Position numbers and translations under genes: made by a program. The notes under the pieces were generated by a model. That model did no database searches. It had not been told where the DNA came from and saw only the letters and a program-made list of their open reading frames with translations. DNA of 64,000 nucleotides from Poecilobothrus nobilitatus (lineage: Eukaryota; Arthropoda; Insecta; Diptera; Dolichopodidae): assembly GCA_947095535.1 (NCBI GenBank), contig OX352773.1, forward strand, positions 108,817,950 to 108,881,949. Direction: 5' to 3'. Positions within the stretch are counted from its first letter, which is position 1. Each line of letters opens with the position of its first letter. Of this stretch, positions 28,856-40,226 are shown piece after piece.

Positions 28856-30193
28856 TGCATTATAAGTCCGCGTATATTAAAAACGGAGACATTATCTTAT
28901 TTCTATAATTCTTAAAACTAAGAGTCTTATCTTCTATATTAAGTAATCTTATCTTACATTTATTTTGCTTCAAGGAATTTTCTTTATGAAGTTCCAGTTT
29001 TTCTGTATCATAAAAGTAATGAAGACATCTATTACAAAAATAAATTTAATGTCCATCAAAATTGCGCTGTGATCTCAGAAGCCTTCATTTTTAAGAAACT
29101 TTTAATCCAAATGTAATGTCGATTAATATGCTCATTATTTCCATCAGAGTCCTGTTCTTCCAACATCAATAAATTCACATGTTGCTTATCTAAAATAAAA
29201 TAAAATGTTAAGTATAAAATTAAATAAAAAGCAACAAAAAACAAAATTCTAATATTAATCTTTTTCCACTGATTTTGACAATTTTAATGGTACAACTTTC
29301 AATTTACTTTTGGGCGTTTCACGATGATAACAAATACATGAACTGAAATATTATTGTTTTTTTCAAATAATCTAATGTTTTATAACTCCATAAGAAAGCT
29401 AATTCCGTCGAGGTTCAAAAGGTCTTTCTGATTTGGATTGCTTGAAGTGCGTTCGGGATGATTGTTGGTAGGATATAATGCTGACACAACAGCCCATGCA
29501 AAGCATACCTCGTCATTATTTCGCACATTAATGCAAACTCCATTCTTTTTGATTTTAAGGGGCCAAATACGGTGATGATTTTCATTCTCCGTTTCTTTTT
29601 GATCCAATTTTCTTAACAGCGGTTCTTGTACGGCTTCTTTAATTATTTCATCTATTTCATCTTCTTTATACACTGCAACATTTTTTGTACTTAAATGTTT
29701 CAATTCATTTTTTTCTTCTTCATCTTCATACATCTTGAATTCACCGCGAAACCCTGCATTTATTTTAATGCTGCTATGTTGTTTCAGTAAAATTCTCAAT
29801 TTATCTTCTATTATACTTTTACATTGCTGAAAGAACATTTTCGGTTCAGAGTATTATAAGTTAGTAATTACACCTGATCGAATTCTGTTTTTTAAAGCTG
29901 AATGTGGTAGATCTTCCCACATCAAACGTTGATGACGATGATGCTTCAGATTCACGACCACTTCTAAAAGACTTGAATCCATTTATCATTCAAGCAAACG
30001 ATTTCAGTTTGCTCAATGCTGAAGTTAAATGAAATTTTGTACCAGTTTTCTAGGCAGATGATAAGAGTTTTTCCAAATTTTTAATATCTGCTTCACAATT
30101 TTAAATGTTTTCCTCCACTTCGTTACACTGACTTATCATCTTGAATAAGATTTCTTCATGTTTTCTTACGAAATTCTCAGCATAGCTTTCCAT
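28856..30193 (-). pseudogene. Family-B DNA polymerase, N-terminal half (relic H, right part)
   Basis: The minus strand from about 30193 (MESYAENFVRKHEEILFKMI) reads through a broken N-terminal region. A 153-codon open stretch (29838-29380) includes NNDEVCFAWAVVSALYPTNN, the counterpart of NTDQACFFWSIIAGLYPANR in element C. It continues through HVNLLMLEEQ to FCNRCLHYFYDTEKLELHKE and the region just before exonuclease motif I. The coding match runs right up to the outer tip of element A at 28855. The remainder of the gene is at 255-1655. About 228 residues (C numbering about 243-471) are missing at the left junction. Confidence 0.85.
29190..29269 (-). other. Possible small intron in relic H polymerase
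   Basis: Between VVPLKLSKS and KQHVNLLML, where element C has only a few residues, lies an 80-base AT-rich stretch. It has GT at its 5' end, a T-rich tract and TTTTAG at the 3' end. The donor (GTGGAA) is weak. It may be an intron or just an insertion. Confidence 0.3.
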
Positions 30194-30416
30194 AGTTACT
30201 TGTTATGATCAATAATTTTTATCAAAAAATATAAGATATTTAATCTTTGAGTCGTTACGACTTACTATTTAATATATGATCATATAATAATGTATTTATT
30301 AAGAAAATAAATTATTGTAAGCACATTTTATTGAAACAACGTACTATTTAATAACAAACGGCTGTAAACTTCACTCTATTTATATTATATGCTTTTATAT
30401 TAACTCGTCGCTGTCG

Positions 30417-30418
30417 GT

Positions 30419-30453
<35 letters not shown>

Positions 30454-30456
30454 TTT
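30417..30456. repeat. TTTA microsatellite
   Basis: About nine uninterrupted TTTA units. Confidence 0.9.
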
Positions 30457-30514
30457 GTCATTCTGTCACGCTTTTTATTATCTTCGTAATCTGTTAGCAA
30501 CATTTGTAAGTGTA

Positions 30515-30600
30515 GTATGGTGCAGAGGATAGTGTACAGGTTTCAAAAGTGGGGATCATGTTGTTCGAATCCAGTTCACATGCAACATTTTTTTTTTTTT
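30515..30600 (+). repeat. tRNA-derived SINE copy 1
   Basis: Pol III A box TGGTGCAGAGG (30518) and B box GTTCGAATCC (30573) at tRNA-like spacing, followed by a T run. The sequence lacks a proper anticodon stem. Confidence 0.65.
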
Positions 30601-30878
30601 AACATCTATTCATCAACATTTTTTGAATAAAATATGTATACATTTTTGTATATATCAATTTAAAACTTACATCTTTATCTCTTATTCATGCATACAAACA
30701 TACACATTATATTTTTGATCTTTCCTGGTGTTTTGTATTAGCATAATTAGCAAAACACAATCCATACATATAATATTTTTATGTATGTTGCTAAGTTATT
30801 TTGTTTACAACATTTGTTTAGTATTTAAATCAAAATATTTGCTGTCAACATTCTTTAATGCATATTGAATTAATGCAT

Positions 30879-30975
30879 ATATGGTGCAGAGGAAAGTGTA
30901 CAGGTCTTGAAAGTGAGTGTTAATGTGTGGACTGTGGTTCGAATCCAATTCGTATATATGTATAATTTTATTTTT
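30879..30975 (+). repeat. tRNA-derived SINE copy 2
   Basis: Same head as copy 1: TGGTGCAGAGGAAAGTGTACAG, then GGTTCGAATCC and a T run. The body after the head also resembles copy 1 (ATTCATCAA-ATTTTTT-AATAAAAT). Confidence 0.65.
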
Positions 30976-31364
30976 TTTTTTTAACTTTATTCATCAATAT
31001 TTTTTAAATAAAATTTTATGTACCTACATAATATTATTTTTGTACATAGAAAAGAATATAAAAAGTAAAGATCATTACAAAATTATGCTTTTGCGCATTA
31101 CGCATTATGATTTACAAACAAAAAATCTATTACGCATTATGATTTGTCAACACAAAAAATTAAAACTACGTATGTAAATATGTACGTACGTATGTACATA
31201 ATATTTATTTATTTATTTATATTCAGGTACCGTGGTACATAAATGTGCCAGGTAGCTATAAACCTTGTTTCCTGGTAGGAATGTGTACGTGATATAATGA
31301 TATATTATAAAGTATTTACATATTGCGATATATGAATTTTTTTTTTTTTTATTTTATAATTATT

Positions 31365-31450
31365 GTACCCAGCCGGGAATCGAACCCGTGACCTCCCATT
31401 CCCTTATGAATGAGAAGCGGTGCGTCAACCACTGCACCAATGGCTGGATA
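31365..31450 (-). repeat. tRNA-like SINE head
   Basis: On the minus strand: A box TTGGTGCAGTGG, B box GGTTCGATTCC, and closing CCAGCC/GGCTGG stem. The anticodon arm region is irregular, and the minus-strand product is followed by an A-rich/T-rich tail, so a SINE is more likely than a functional tRNA. Confidence 0.5.
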
Positions 31451-31964
31451 CACATAATATTATGTTAAACTAATTTCCTAAATAATTTTGTTCCGCTCCA
31501 TTTGTTTATAATTTAAATCAAGATATTTGTCAACATTTTTTACTGCATGATCTTATTAAGCGATTAGGTAGGTAGGTGTTCAAGGTTAGATGTTTGTTTG
31601 GATATACGATATACTACTAATAGTATACTATAGAAATATACAGTAAAGTACATTTATGTATATCATTTTCATTCGAGTTATGTTGTTAGATTGTAATATT
31701 TATATAATCACAGTATTTTGGTACATATTTTACCCTGCGAGGTACTTTCTTTATTTATGAATTACATACTGGAATAAAAAATTTTTACTCTTGCTGTAAT
31801 GGAATCGATTTAACATCTCTTAATTTACTTAAACATTTGGTATAAAATTATAAAACGTATTTTATATCAGAAACAATAATTAATGTATGTATGAATAAAA
31901 AATATCCCATATTTTTAAATTAAAATTATGTGTTTCATTTAAAACTAAAAAGTATAAAATAAAA

Positions 31965-32375
31965 TAATATGTAAAAAAAATTATTTTTAAAATATGCTTT
32001 TATGGAAACCAAATTCGCCCCCTAAAAAGTAGAAAATAAAATTGATTGCAAAACTTTAGCTTTTTTGACTGTTATAATATAAAAGTGAATTGCTAGTGCA
32101 AGAATTTTGGACTGTTATAATATAAAAGTAAATTGCTGGAATAAAAAAGAAACACGAACCTCAAATTTCCTAGATTTTTATTTAACTTTATTCCAGCAAT
32201 TTACTTTTATATTATAACAGTCCAAAATGCTTGCACTAGCAATTCACTTTTATATTATAACAGTCAAAAAAGCTAAAGTTTTGCAATCAATTTTATTTTC
32301 TACTTTTTAGGGGGCGAATTTGGTTTCGATAAAAGCATATTTTAAAAATAATTTTTTTTACATATTATTTTATTA
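31965..32375. repeat. Long palindrome / foldback element
   Basis: Two arms of about 180 bp (31965-32150 and 32195-32375) are almost perfect reverse complements, for example CCAAATTCGCCCCCTAAAAA and TTTTTAGGGGGCGAATTTGG. Within the arms AGTGTTATAATATAAAAGT-like units repeat. It is probably a foldback MITE. Confidence 0.85.
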
Positions 32376-32390
32376 TACACATATCTAACA

Positions 32391-32546
32391 TGCAATAATA
32401 CTAATTTCAAGGTTAACCACCTAATGCACATTAATGTTCAATAAAATGAATATTACTTTAAATTTCCAAGCTTGATAATTGCAATAATACTAATTTCAAG
32501 GTTAACGAAATTAGTATTATTGCAATTATCAAACTTGGAAATTTCT
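32391..32546. repeat. Inverted and direct repeats (38-bp hairpin)
   Basis: The arms 32459-32496 and 32509-32546 (AAATTTCCAAGCTTGATAAT and complement) form a hairpin with a short loop AAGGTTAAC. TGCAATAATACTAATTTCAA also recurs directly at 32391 and 32478. Confidence 0.8.
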
Positions 32547-33569
32547 ATTAAAAAGCTTTTGATATTAGTTAACGTGTTATTAAGCCGGCGTTTTTATTAT
32601 TATGTGTAAATAATATTTTTGTTCATTCATTTCATGCACTTTATTGTAAATAAATTCTTATATAACTTTAACATTCCATGCCCTAAAAAAAGAATTAAAA
32701 CAGCTTGAAATAATCAAGTTAATGTGCATTTAATTAATATTTTTTAATTTTTATCGCAAAACCATAAACATTCACTACATACTATAGGATATTTTTTATA
32801 ATTTCATAGCACTACATCTTTCCAATATAATGTAGCTCTATTCAAAATCTAAAATACATAATTTTACTCCCAATTACTTCGGCGGGGTCCGATTCGGTCC
32901 TTGCTACTGCCAAAGGGCCCCTTTGAAATCAAACTACCAAAGTACTAATTTCATCAAATTTTTCAATTTTGAAATCTACCATCTTGAGGTCCTAAATCTC
33001 CGTATTTGGCCCCTTAAAATCTTATTCCAAGTCTCCGAAACTGCTAATTTACCAACTTTCCCTTTTCCAAAACTCCAAATTTGCTGAAGATTCTACGCTT
33101 ATAACGTCGTATCAAAATCTTAAACCCCCTGCCCTTAAAACTTTTTAAACCTACTTAATAATTTAATTTTTAAATTTCATAACACATATTCTCACACTCT
33201 AATCCAAAATTCAAATCCATAATACCCTTCATTCAATCATAAACATAATACATATTTCTTCGCTATGAACTGAATTTTTTTTTTTTTATTAAAATTTTAT
33301 ATAAAGCACTGCGGTGGATAAAAATTGAGTTATAGTTGTCTCGATAGTCCAACACTATAAGTTAAAAAAAATAAGACTGTTAATGATGGCATGAATATCA
33401 CGTTGAAACCCATTCGCTCTTAAATGAAAGTTTTTTCTTTCATTTATATTTTGTATAAAACCTTAAAGGTGTTATACAATCTTTTGTATATTCAAAACTG
33501 TACATACTTATAAGAATTTCGTTTTTCAAAATTTAATACAAAACCAAAAAAGCCAGTTATTAGGTAAAA

Positions 33570-35345
33570 AAATTAATCAAACAATAATCAACATTCCAAT
33601 TTTAATAATAATTTTCATTATCCAAATTACCAAAATTTTAATAAAAAATATAGAAATTATTCTAACTTAGGACAGTAGAGGTATAATAACCATAGTAATA
33701 ATTATAACAAGACAAACAAAAATAGAATAAACCAATATAATAGAAATTATTCTAACACAAGACAGTATAGATATAGTAACCATAATAACGAACAAATGAA
33801 AGTCGACATGGTTAGTGAAAAAGTAAATTTTACAGACTTGCCTCAGAAAACAGACTCCCAATAATCAAACTTACGTTCGACAATATAGAAATAAATTGTT
33901 TAATACACTCAGGTTCAGATACCAGTCTTATTAAACCTAACATCTTAAATTATACAACTCAAAATTTACCTAAACCCATTGTATATCATTCTTTAGGAGG
34001 TCGTGGTCACACCACAGAAGTTGGTCACACCTATTCCAAAAGAATTCGAAAGAGAAGGTACATTAGAATGTATAAGTATTTCCATGCAATGCAAAGTATT
34101 TCCTCTACAGAGCAAGAAATACGACGCTATAATTGGCATAAACTTTCTAATACCCTTTGAATAGAAAATCGATATTGAAAACTAATACTTTGTAATATTT
34201 TCAACATATAAGATTCCGTTCGAAAATCTTAACTAAATGAAATCGCCGAAGCGAATCACAGAACCTATAAAAAACTCCAAAAACGAAATTTTAAATAACA
34301 TTAATCAAAATCATTTAAATAATGAAGATGAAAATCAATTAAAAGAATTTTTAACGAAAAACATCAATTTCTTTTATAATGAAAACAGAAGAAGTAGAGA
34401 AAATTGAACATCAACCCATGAGATAAAGCACTAAATAAAATTAAAAAATAATGCACCAAGTTATGAGCTACCGCTATCCTAAAATCTATGAGAAAGAGGT
34501 ACAAAAGCAAATTAAATATGTGTTAAAACAAAAAATAATTAAGGAATCCAACTCGCCACACAATTCACCAATTTGTGTTGTTCCAAAGAAAATTAACAAT
34601 TCCAACATTAAAAAATGGCGTATAGTAATTGATTATAGGAAATTGAATGACATCACAATTGATGATAAGTTTCCTATACCTGACATCGATAATATTCTAG
34701 ACAAGCTAGGCCGAGCACAGTATTTAACAACGCTCGTCCTGGCAAGGTTTTTGTCAAATCGAGATGAAACTAGAAGACATGAAGAAAACTGCTACCACAA
34801 CTACATTTGGACATTATGAATACACTTGAATGTCCTTTGGACTAAAGAATATACCAGCCACTTTCCAACGGCTGATGAATTCTGTGTTAAGACAATATAT
34901 TAACAGAATCTGTACAGTGTATCTGGATGACATACTCGTTTTTAGCACCTCTCTACAAAATTCTCAAAAAAAAGCAAATCTTAAAGTGCAAACCCACAAA
35001 TGTAATTTTCTGTGTAAAGGCATATTCTAACCCAAAATAGCGTAAATCTAAATACTAAGAAAAGGAAAGATATAATCGAAGCGAAATTACCAACAAGTTA
35101 ACAACAGATAAAATCCTTTTTCATATCTGGATTTTATAGAAAATTCATACAAAATTATGCAAAAATAGCTCAACCCTTAACCAAATACTTGAAAAAAGAT
35201 ACTAAAATAAATACCTTAGACCCAACTTATATTAATGCTTTTGAACAATTAAAATTGCTTTTAACATATTATCCAATCTTAATATATCCCGATTTTAACA
35301 AACCAATATTTCCCATGGAAAATGATTCCAAAAAAAATATTATTC
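33570..35345 (+). pseudogene. Ty3/gypsy retrotransposon pol relic
   Basis: In order on the plus strand, with many stops and shifts: an Asn/Arg/Tyr-rich gag end (RNYSNTRQYRYSNHNN); an aspartic-protease remnant where the catalytic DTGS is HSGS (near 33915); reverse transcriptase from 34451 (YRYPKIYEKEVQKQIKYVL, WRIVIDYRKLNDITIDDKFP), with [14 protein letters not shown] and the YLDD active site (34920-34930); and a connection region (ISGFYRKFIQNYAKIAQPLT near 35120). It resembles the 17.6/297 group of insect gypsy elements. RNase H, integrase and LTRs are not visible. Confidence 0.85.
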
Positions 35346-37394
35346 TTTATTAATTTAAACATATCATATTTCAGAAATATTTAGCAAATATTGTAAATTA
35401 ATTAATCAGCAACTTGATCCAATATAAATTACCTTAATTTTAGTTAATAAGTCCAATATATTTTGTAATACCAATATTAAAGATTCTAACTTAAGTTAAA
35501 AGCAATTTAAATAAATATAAAAGTTAATCTAAAGATTAATGTGTTTTATGTATGTTGATCAGTTTTTTTTGTCAACTGAAATGAAATATAGAAGTCGCGC
35601 TAGTTATTTGTATTGGAGTGATATGGCATGGGAATTCCGTGCGAGAAGGAGATAGTGAGAATGTGAGATAAAGATATACAAGTGATGCATCAGGAGTGAA
35701 TATTAATTAGTAGGTCATTCCGGTTGATTGAGGAATTTGTGTGGAAGGGTGGAGGGGATAAATAATGAGTAGGGGTGACACGGTTGAGTGATTTTGATAT
35801 ATTTGTATAGGGATGAGATATTTGTGTATGTGATGTGTGAGAATGGCTAGAGAGGGGTGAAATATTAGTGTAGTGGGTAAGTTATTAGTATTAGTATAAA
35901 GGAAATGTAATGTGTAGAGAAGAGGGTGAATATTAATTAGGAAAGGGATAAATTATTAGTATAGGGAAAATTTAATAGGTAAAGAGAGGGGTTGAATAAT
36001 AAATAAGTAGAGAGTATATAAATATTAGGGTGTAGTTATTATGGAAGACGTATTTGACCTGGTAGATGACCTAATCATTTAAGTTATTTGTGTAGAGGAG
36101 TGAGTTGACTGTTTGATCTAGATATGTTGGTGCAGTGACTTTATTTTTGTTTTTGTGAGGGGTGCATAATAAATTGTAGTGTTTGTGTGTAAAGTGTCAC
36201 GCTTGCGTGATTTAAGGAACATAATAGAGGGGATAATTGTTAGAAAGAGGGACTTCGATTATTGTTTTAAGTAAGGGATAAATTGAAATAGAATAAAAGA
36301 AATATTAAATACAAGGAGATTTCAACCGGGGTACAATTGGAATATAAATTTTACAAATGTTAAAATGGTTTTTTAATGGTTAAGGAGTTATGATATATAG
36401 TTGATTGTAAGTTATATGTGAATTTGAGTTTATAAATGAAGGGCTGTTTAAAATGTTTGTATATGTGAGTTGTATGATTGAATTTAAAATAAAATATTGT
36501 TAGTTATAAAAATATTATAAGGGGCTTCCGTTTGAGTGATTTTGTGTTTTTAGAGAGAATAAAAATATTAAATAAAGGTAAGTATAAAAATAGGTACATA
36601 ATATGTGTTTTTTTTTATAAATAAAAAAATAAAAAAAAAGAATGTATGGTAGGTACCATATTTACTAAATTGTAAAGTTGGCCTTGAACATAAAATTACT
36701 GAAGCAAAACGATAAAATAAAGTTGTGAAGATACGTAGTATACCGATATATTATTATTATGTGTAACATACTTTTTTTTATAAAAATGAAAAAGGATATT
36801 ATTTTTGTAAGGGTAAAAAAAAGAGAAAATCAAATATTGAACTTGACTCAGCTTTGAGCTTACTGAAGCAAAACAGTAAATCAGAATGAAAAATGTAGAT
36901 AAATACATATTAATAGTACATATTATGCGCAACATACTTTTTTTTTATAAAAATGAAAAAGGAAAACAAATGTTAAAAATTTAAAAAAATTTTTTGTAAG
37001 AGTAAAAAAAAAAAAAGCAAATGTTTAACTTGATTTTGATAATAATAATATAATAGGTGCAAAATACTTGATATAAAATAAAGGGGTGTATTAAATATTG
37101 ATCTTGACCTTGATCGTCAACAGGTAGTAGTAAGTAGTATTACCTTGATCTTCAACAGGTAGTATTAAAATATTAATATTAGTGTTGATATTAAAGTATT
37201 GATATTGATAACAGTTTATTTTAAAGTGTTGTCAAGCTCGGGTTATTTAAATCGTACACTTTTACTTCTGATTTTAATTTTGAATATATTTTAATTTTAC
37301 ACTTTTTACTTCTGATTTTAATTTTGAATATATCTTATTTTAACTTTTGTTAATTTTAAATTTGACTGTAAGCTTAAATTACATTCTTTAGTTT
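35346..37394. other. Non-coding AT-rich stretch with local duplications
   Basis: No gene found. 36670-37000 holds a diverged tandem pair of about 165 bp (CATACTTTTTTTTATAAAAATGAAAAAGG at 36767 and 36931, TTACTGAAGCAAAAC before each). 37253-37340 repeats TTTTACTTCTGATTTTAATT twice. 35600-36550 is purine-rich on the plus strand. Confidence 0.5.
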
Positions 37395-37795
37395 ATTATA
37401 CACTACCCATTAAGTATAGGGTATATTAACTTTGGTATGGTGTTTGTAAGCACCAAAAGGAAGCGAGTTAGATATGGACATGTAAATATATTCTGAATCA
37501 AGATCACCTCCTGAGTCGATTTAGCGATGTCCGTCCGTTCGCACCATAACTCAAAGACTAGTGAAGCCATCTTGATGAAATTTGTATAGTAGGTTACTAA
37601 TTATGAAAGAAAGGCTAAGTTTGAATCTGGACAACATCGGTCCATGTGTTCTGGTACCTCCCATACAACTCCCAAAACTGAATACGCATTTCTTCGAAAT
37701 TAATAAAGATAGAAACTGCAAATTTGATACGGGGGTGTTGTTTCCTAAATCCGTGTAGGGTATAAATAAGTCGGTTGCATCGACTTACTGTTACA
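37395..37795. repeat. GTCCGTCC-type dispersed repeat, second copy
   Basis: Starts near AGTATAGGGTATATTAAC and ends near GTGTAGGGTATAAATAAG, with GATGTCCGTCCGTTCG and ATAACTCAAAGACTAGTGAAG inside. This is the same signature as the insertion at 7971. Non-coding. Confidence 0.55.
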
Positions 37796-37799
37796 TTTA

Positions 37800-37975
37800 C
37801 TTGTTTTAATTCAGATTTTGATCTTGGTTAAATTCAAAATTGATTTTAAGTCTAATTTTGATTTTAATTACAATTTCAACTCTAATTTCATCTCAACTTT
37901 GATTTTGATTTTAATTTCAAATTGGATTTCTATTTTAATATTATTTAGATTTTTTTTTTTTTTTTATTATATTAA
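37800..37975 (+). repeat. Cryptic simple repeat (GATTTT/AATTTC)
   Basis: Repeated hexamer-like words GATTTTGATTTTAATTTC, ending in a 17-base T run. No coding sense. Confidence 0.5.
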
Positions 37976-40226
37976 TTGTTTTCCAACAAAATTACAAATT
38001 TTAATGTTAATTTCTGTAACATACGCGGGTTGAAAACAAATTCTCATGCCATCGAGTGCCATTTTAGTACAATTAAACCAGCAATCTTAGCCCTATGTGA
38101 AACACAAGTCAGTAACCACAATGATAACTTTAATGATACCGGCTACTCACTTATTTCACATTTCGTACCCAAAAGAGGTATCGCTGTCTATATAAAATGA
38201 CATCGCTTTCAACACACTTCCAAAATACATTAATGTTCTAGCCCAACGTTCCACTACATTTGGGTCAAAATTCTCGTTGAAAAGCATGTCATACATTTCT
38301 GTTTTCTATACAGATGGCCAAACTCAAATGAACAGGAAACTGCTATGGAAATTGCAAATCTATGAAACCAGATCAATGAAATTTTGGACGCATCTCCAGA
38401 CATTGAAATTGTTCTGGCGGGGGATTTCAATATTCATAACAGGCACTGGCTTCATTTTTCTAGCAACATCTCCCCGAGTCAAAACTCAATTGGGAAACAA
38501 ATATAACTATTCTCCACACCGTTCCACTTTCTCAATCCCAGACCGTGCTGATCATGAAGGTCACCTCTTTCTTTTTTTGCTAAGGGAGGTGGGAATCTTC
38601 CAAAGACACCAAGAATGTTTCCTTGGTGGTGCCAGATTCTTACTGACTAAACCCACCTCCCCCTTTAGCCAATATAATGGGATGAAACCCTTAACTGCGA
38701 ACGCAGCATATTGGCTAGAGAGTAGGGATAGGAAGGGATAGAAAATGGATACGGAAACATTGAATTGGGAGTGAGACTGTAAGGAAACAATGAATCCGCC
38801 TATTATTATTACTATTTTGCTAACAGTGACTAAAGCCGTCACAACAGTTACAACATGTAGTAGTAGTATTATATTACTACATAAGGTAATTATTGAAGGC
38901 AAGCCCCACTGTCACTGTAGCGGCTACTATTATTGGTATTAGTATTCTTATTAATATTATTATTATTATCTTACAGAGTCAGCGCCATCAGTGGATTACA
39001 ACGTGCAGCAGTATTTAACACCTTACTTGCATGATATAACCAAAGATGGCTCCACTGTAGCAGCTATTATTATTATAATTATTGTTATTATTACTATTAC
39101 TTTTGTTATTATTATTATTACTATTATTATTACTATTATTATTTTTATTGTTACTATTGTTATTATTTTACTACAGAATCAGCGCCATCAGTGGATTACA
39201 ACGTGCAGTAGTATATAACACCTTACTTGCATGATATAACCAAAGATGGCTCCACTGTAGCAACTATTATTATTATTACTATTATTATTATAATTATTGT
39301 TATTATTACTATTACTATTATTATTATTATTGTTATTATTATTATTATTTTACTACAGAGTCAGCGCCATCCGTGGATTACAACGTGCAGCAGTATTTAA
39401 CACCTTACTTGCATGATATAACGATATAAAAGTACTACAAATTTTTTTTTTATGACCTGACCGGGGTTTGTTCCCAAGACCCTTCGATTGAAAGGTTGGC
39501 GACTTAACCACTGCGCCATGAGTCAGATGAGTCGGATCTGTTTCTCACCACAAACCCTGAAAAATATGTCGTTTCAGTTGGTTGCCCCTGGGTAATTCCG
39601 ACTATTGTTTGATTAATCCAAGGTTCCGGATAAGCCCAATCTCTAACTAGAGGTCCCTTCCCAAAAAATTAGTTTGCCGTTACAGCAATGCTGACTGGGA
39701 GGGTTTTTACAGCTTTTTTCGAACCTTTGTTTGGTCATTCTGCTTCTGCAACAGAAATGTTAACTTTACTGCAAGTGCGATTAGTGAAACTATTTTACTT
39801 GGAATGAGGTTATTCATTCCTCTTTTAATGAAATCTGTTAACGGGAGGCCCAAATCTTGGTTTAATCGCATTTGCACAGAAGCTAATTTTAGAAAAGAGG
39901 AGGCTTTTAAAGTTTAACAAAACACTAGATCGGAGGCTCGCAGGGCCAACTATATAGCGGTGAGAAAAAGATGTAAAAGAGTAATTAACAAGCAAAAATT
40001 CTTGTTCAACCAAAGGTTGAAATTTAAAATCATCGACATGCCACAGAATAGCAAATCCTATTGGACATTTGCCAAACGTCTAAAAGAAGATGTTAGAGGG
40101 TCTTCTTTTGCACCACTTGTTGATAATAATAACAGAACAGTATTAGATTCTAAAAATAAGGCGAACTTATTTGGAAAGCAGTTCGCTTCCAATTCGACAC
40201 TGCTACAGTCAGCTCAGATGCCACCT
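37976..40226 (+). pseudogene. Jockey/CR1-type LINE, endonuclease and N-terminal RT region (interrupted)
   Basis: The plus strand carries an APE-type endonuclease start (NVNFCNIRGLKTNSHAIECH, LALCETQ) with a stop at 38198, then frameshifted remains to PDRADH near 38545. After a 0.96 kb insertion (38578-39538) the reading resumes with LFLTTNPEKYVVSVGCPW near 39535. It runs through RANYIAVRKRCKRVINKQKF to the linker before RT (FAKRLKEDVRGSSFA, DNNNRTVLDSKNKANLFG). It joins the duplicated RT segments that follow. Confidence 0.8.
38578..39538. repeat. Composite insertion in the LINE (triplicate unit, ATT microsatellites, SINE)
   Basis: It interrupts the LINE endonuclease C-terminus. Contents: unidentified sequence (38578-38940); three near-identical units carrying TCAGCGCCATCAGTGGATTA and CACCTTACTTGCATGATATA (starting near 38979, 39177 and 39359), separated by long ATT/ATA microsatellites; and at 39450-39535 a tRNA-like SINE head on the minus strand (TCATGGCGCAGTGGTTAAGT). 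Confidence 0.7.

Larger units (their letters stand above)
30194..33560. other. Repeat-rich non-coding stretch
   Basis: No credible gene. It holds a TTTA microsatellite (30417-30456), three tRNA-related SINE heads, two palindromic repeats (31965-32375, 32391-32546) and AT-rich filler. 32880-33250 has less biased, unidentified sequence. Confidence 0.6.

Noticed and set aside
30917..31177. 86-codon reading
   Set aside because: It runs through SINE copy 2 and AT-rich DNA, with no motif.
31365..31450. A functional tRNA gene
   Set aside because: The A and B boxes and acceptor-like stem are present, but the anticodon arm is irregular and similar heads occur nearby as SINEs.
33570..35345. Complete gypsy retrotransposon
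   Set aside because: I looked for LTRs, RNase H and integrase on both sides and found none; only a pol fragment remains.
38277..38902. Open readings across the LINE and its insertion
   Set aside because: The plus-strand reading is out of frame with the endonuclease and passes into the inserted repeat; the minus-strand one is its shadow.
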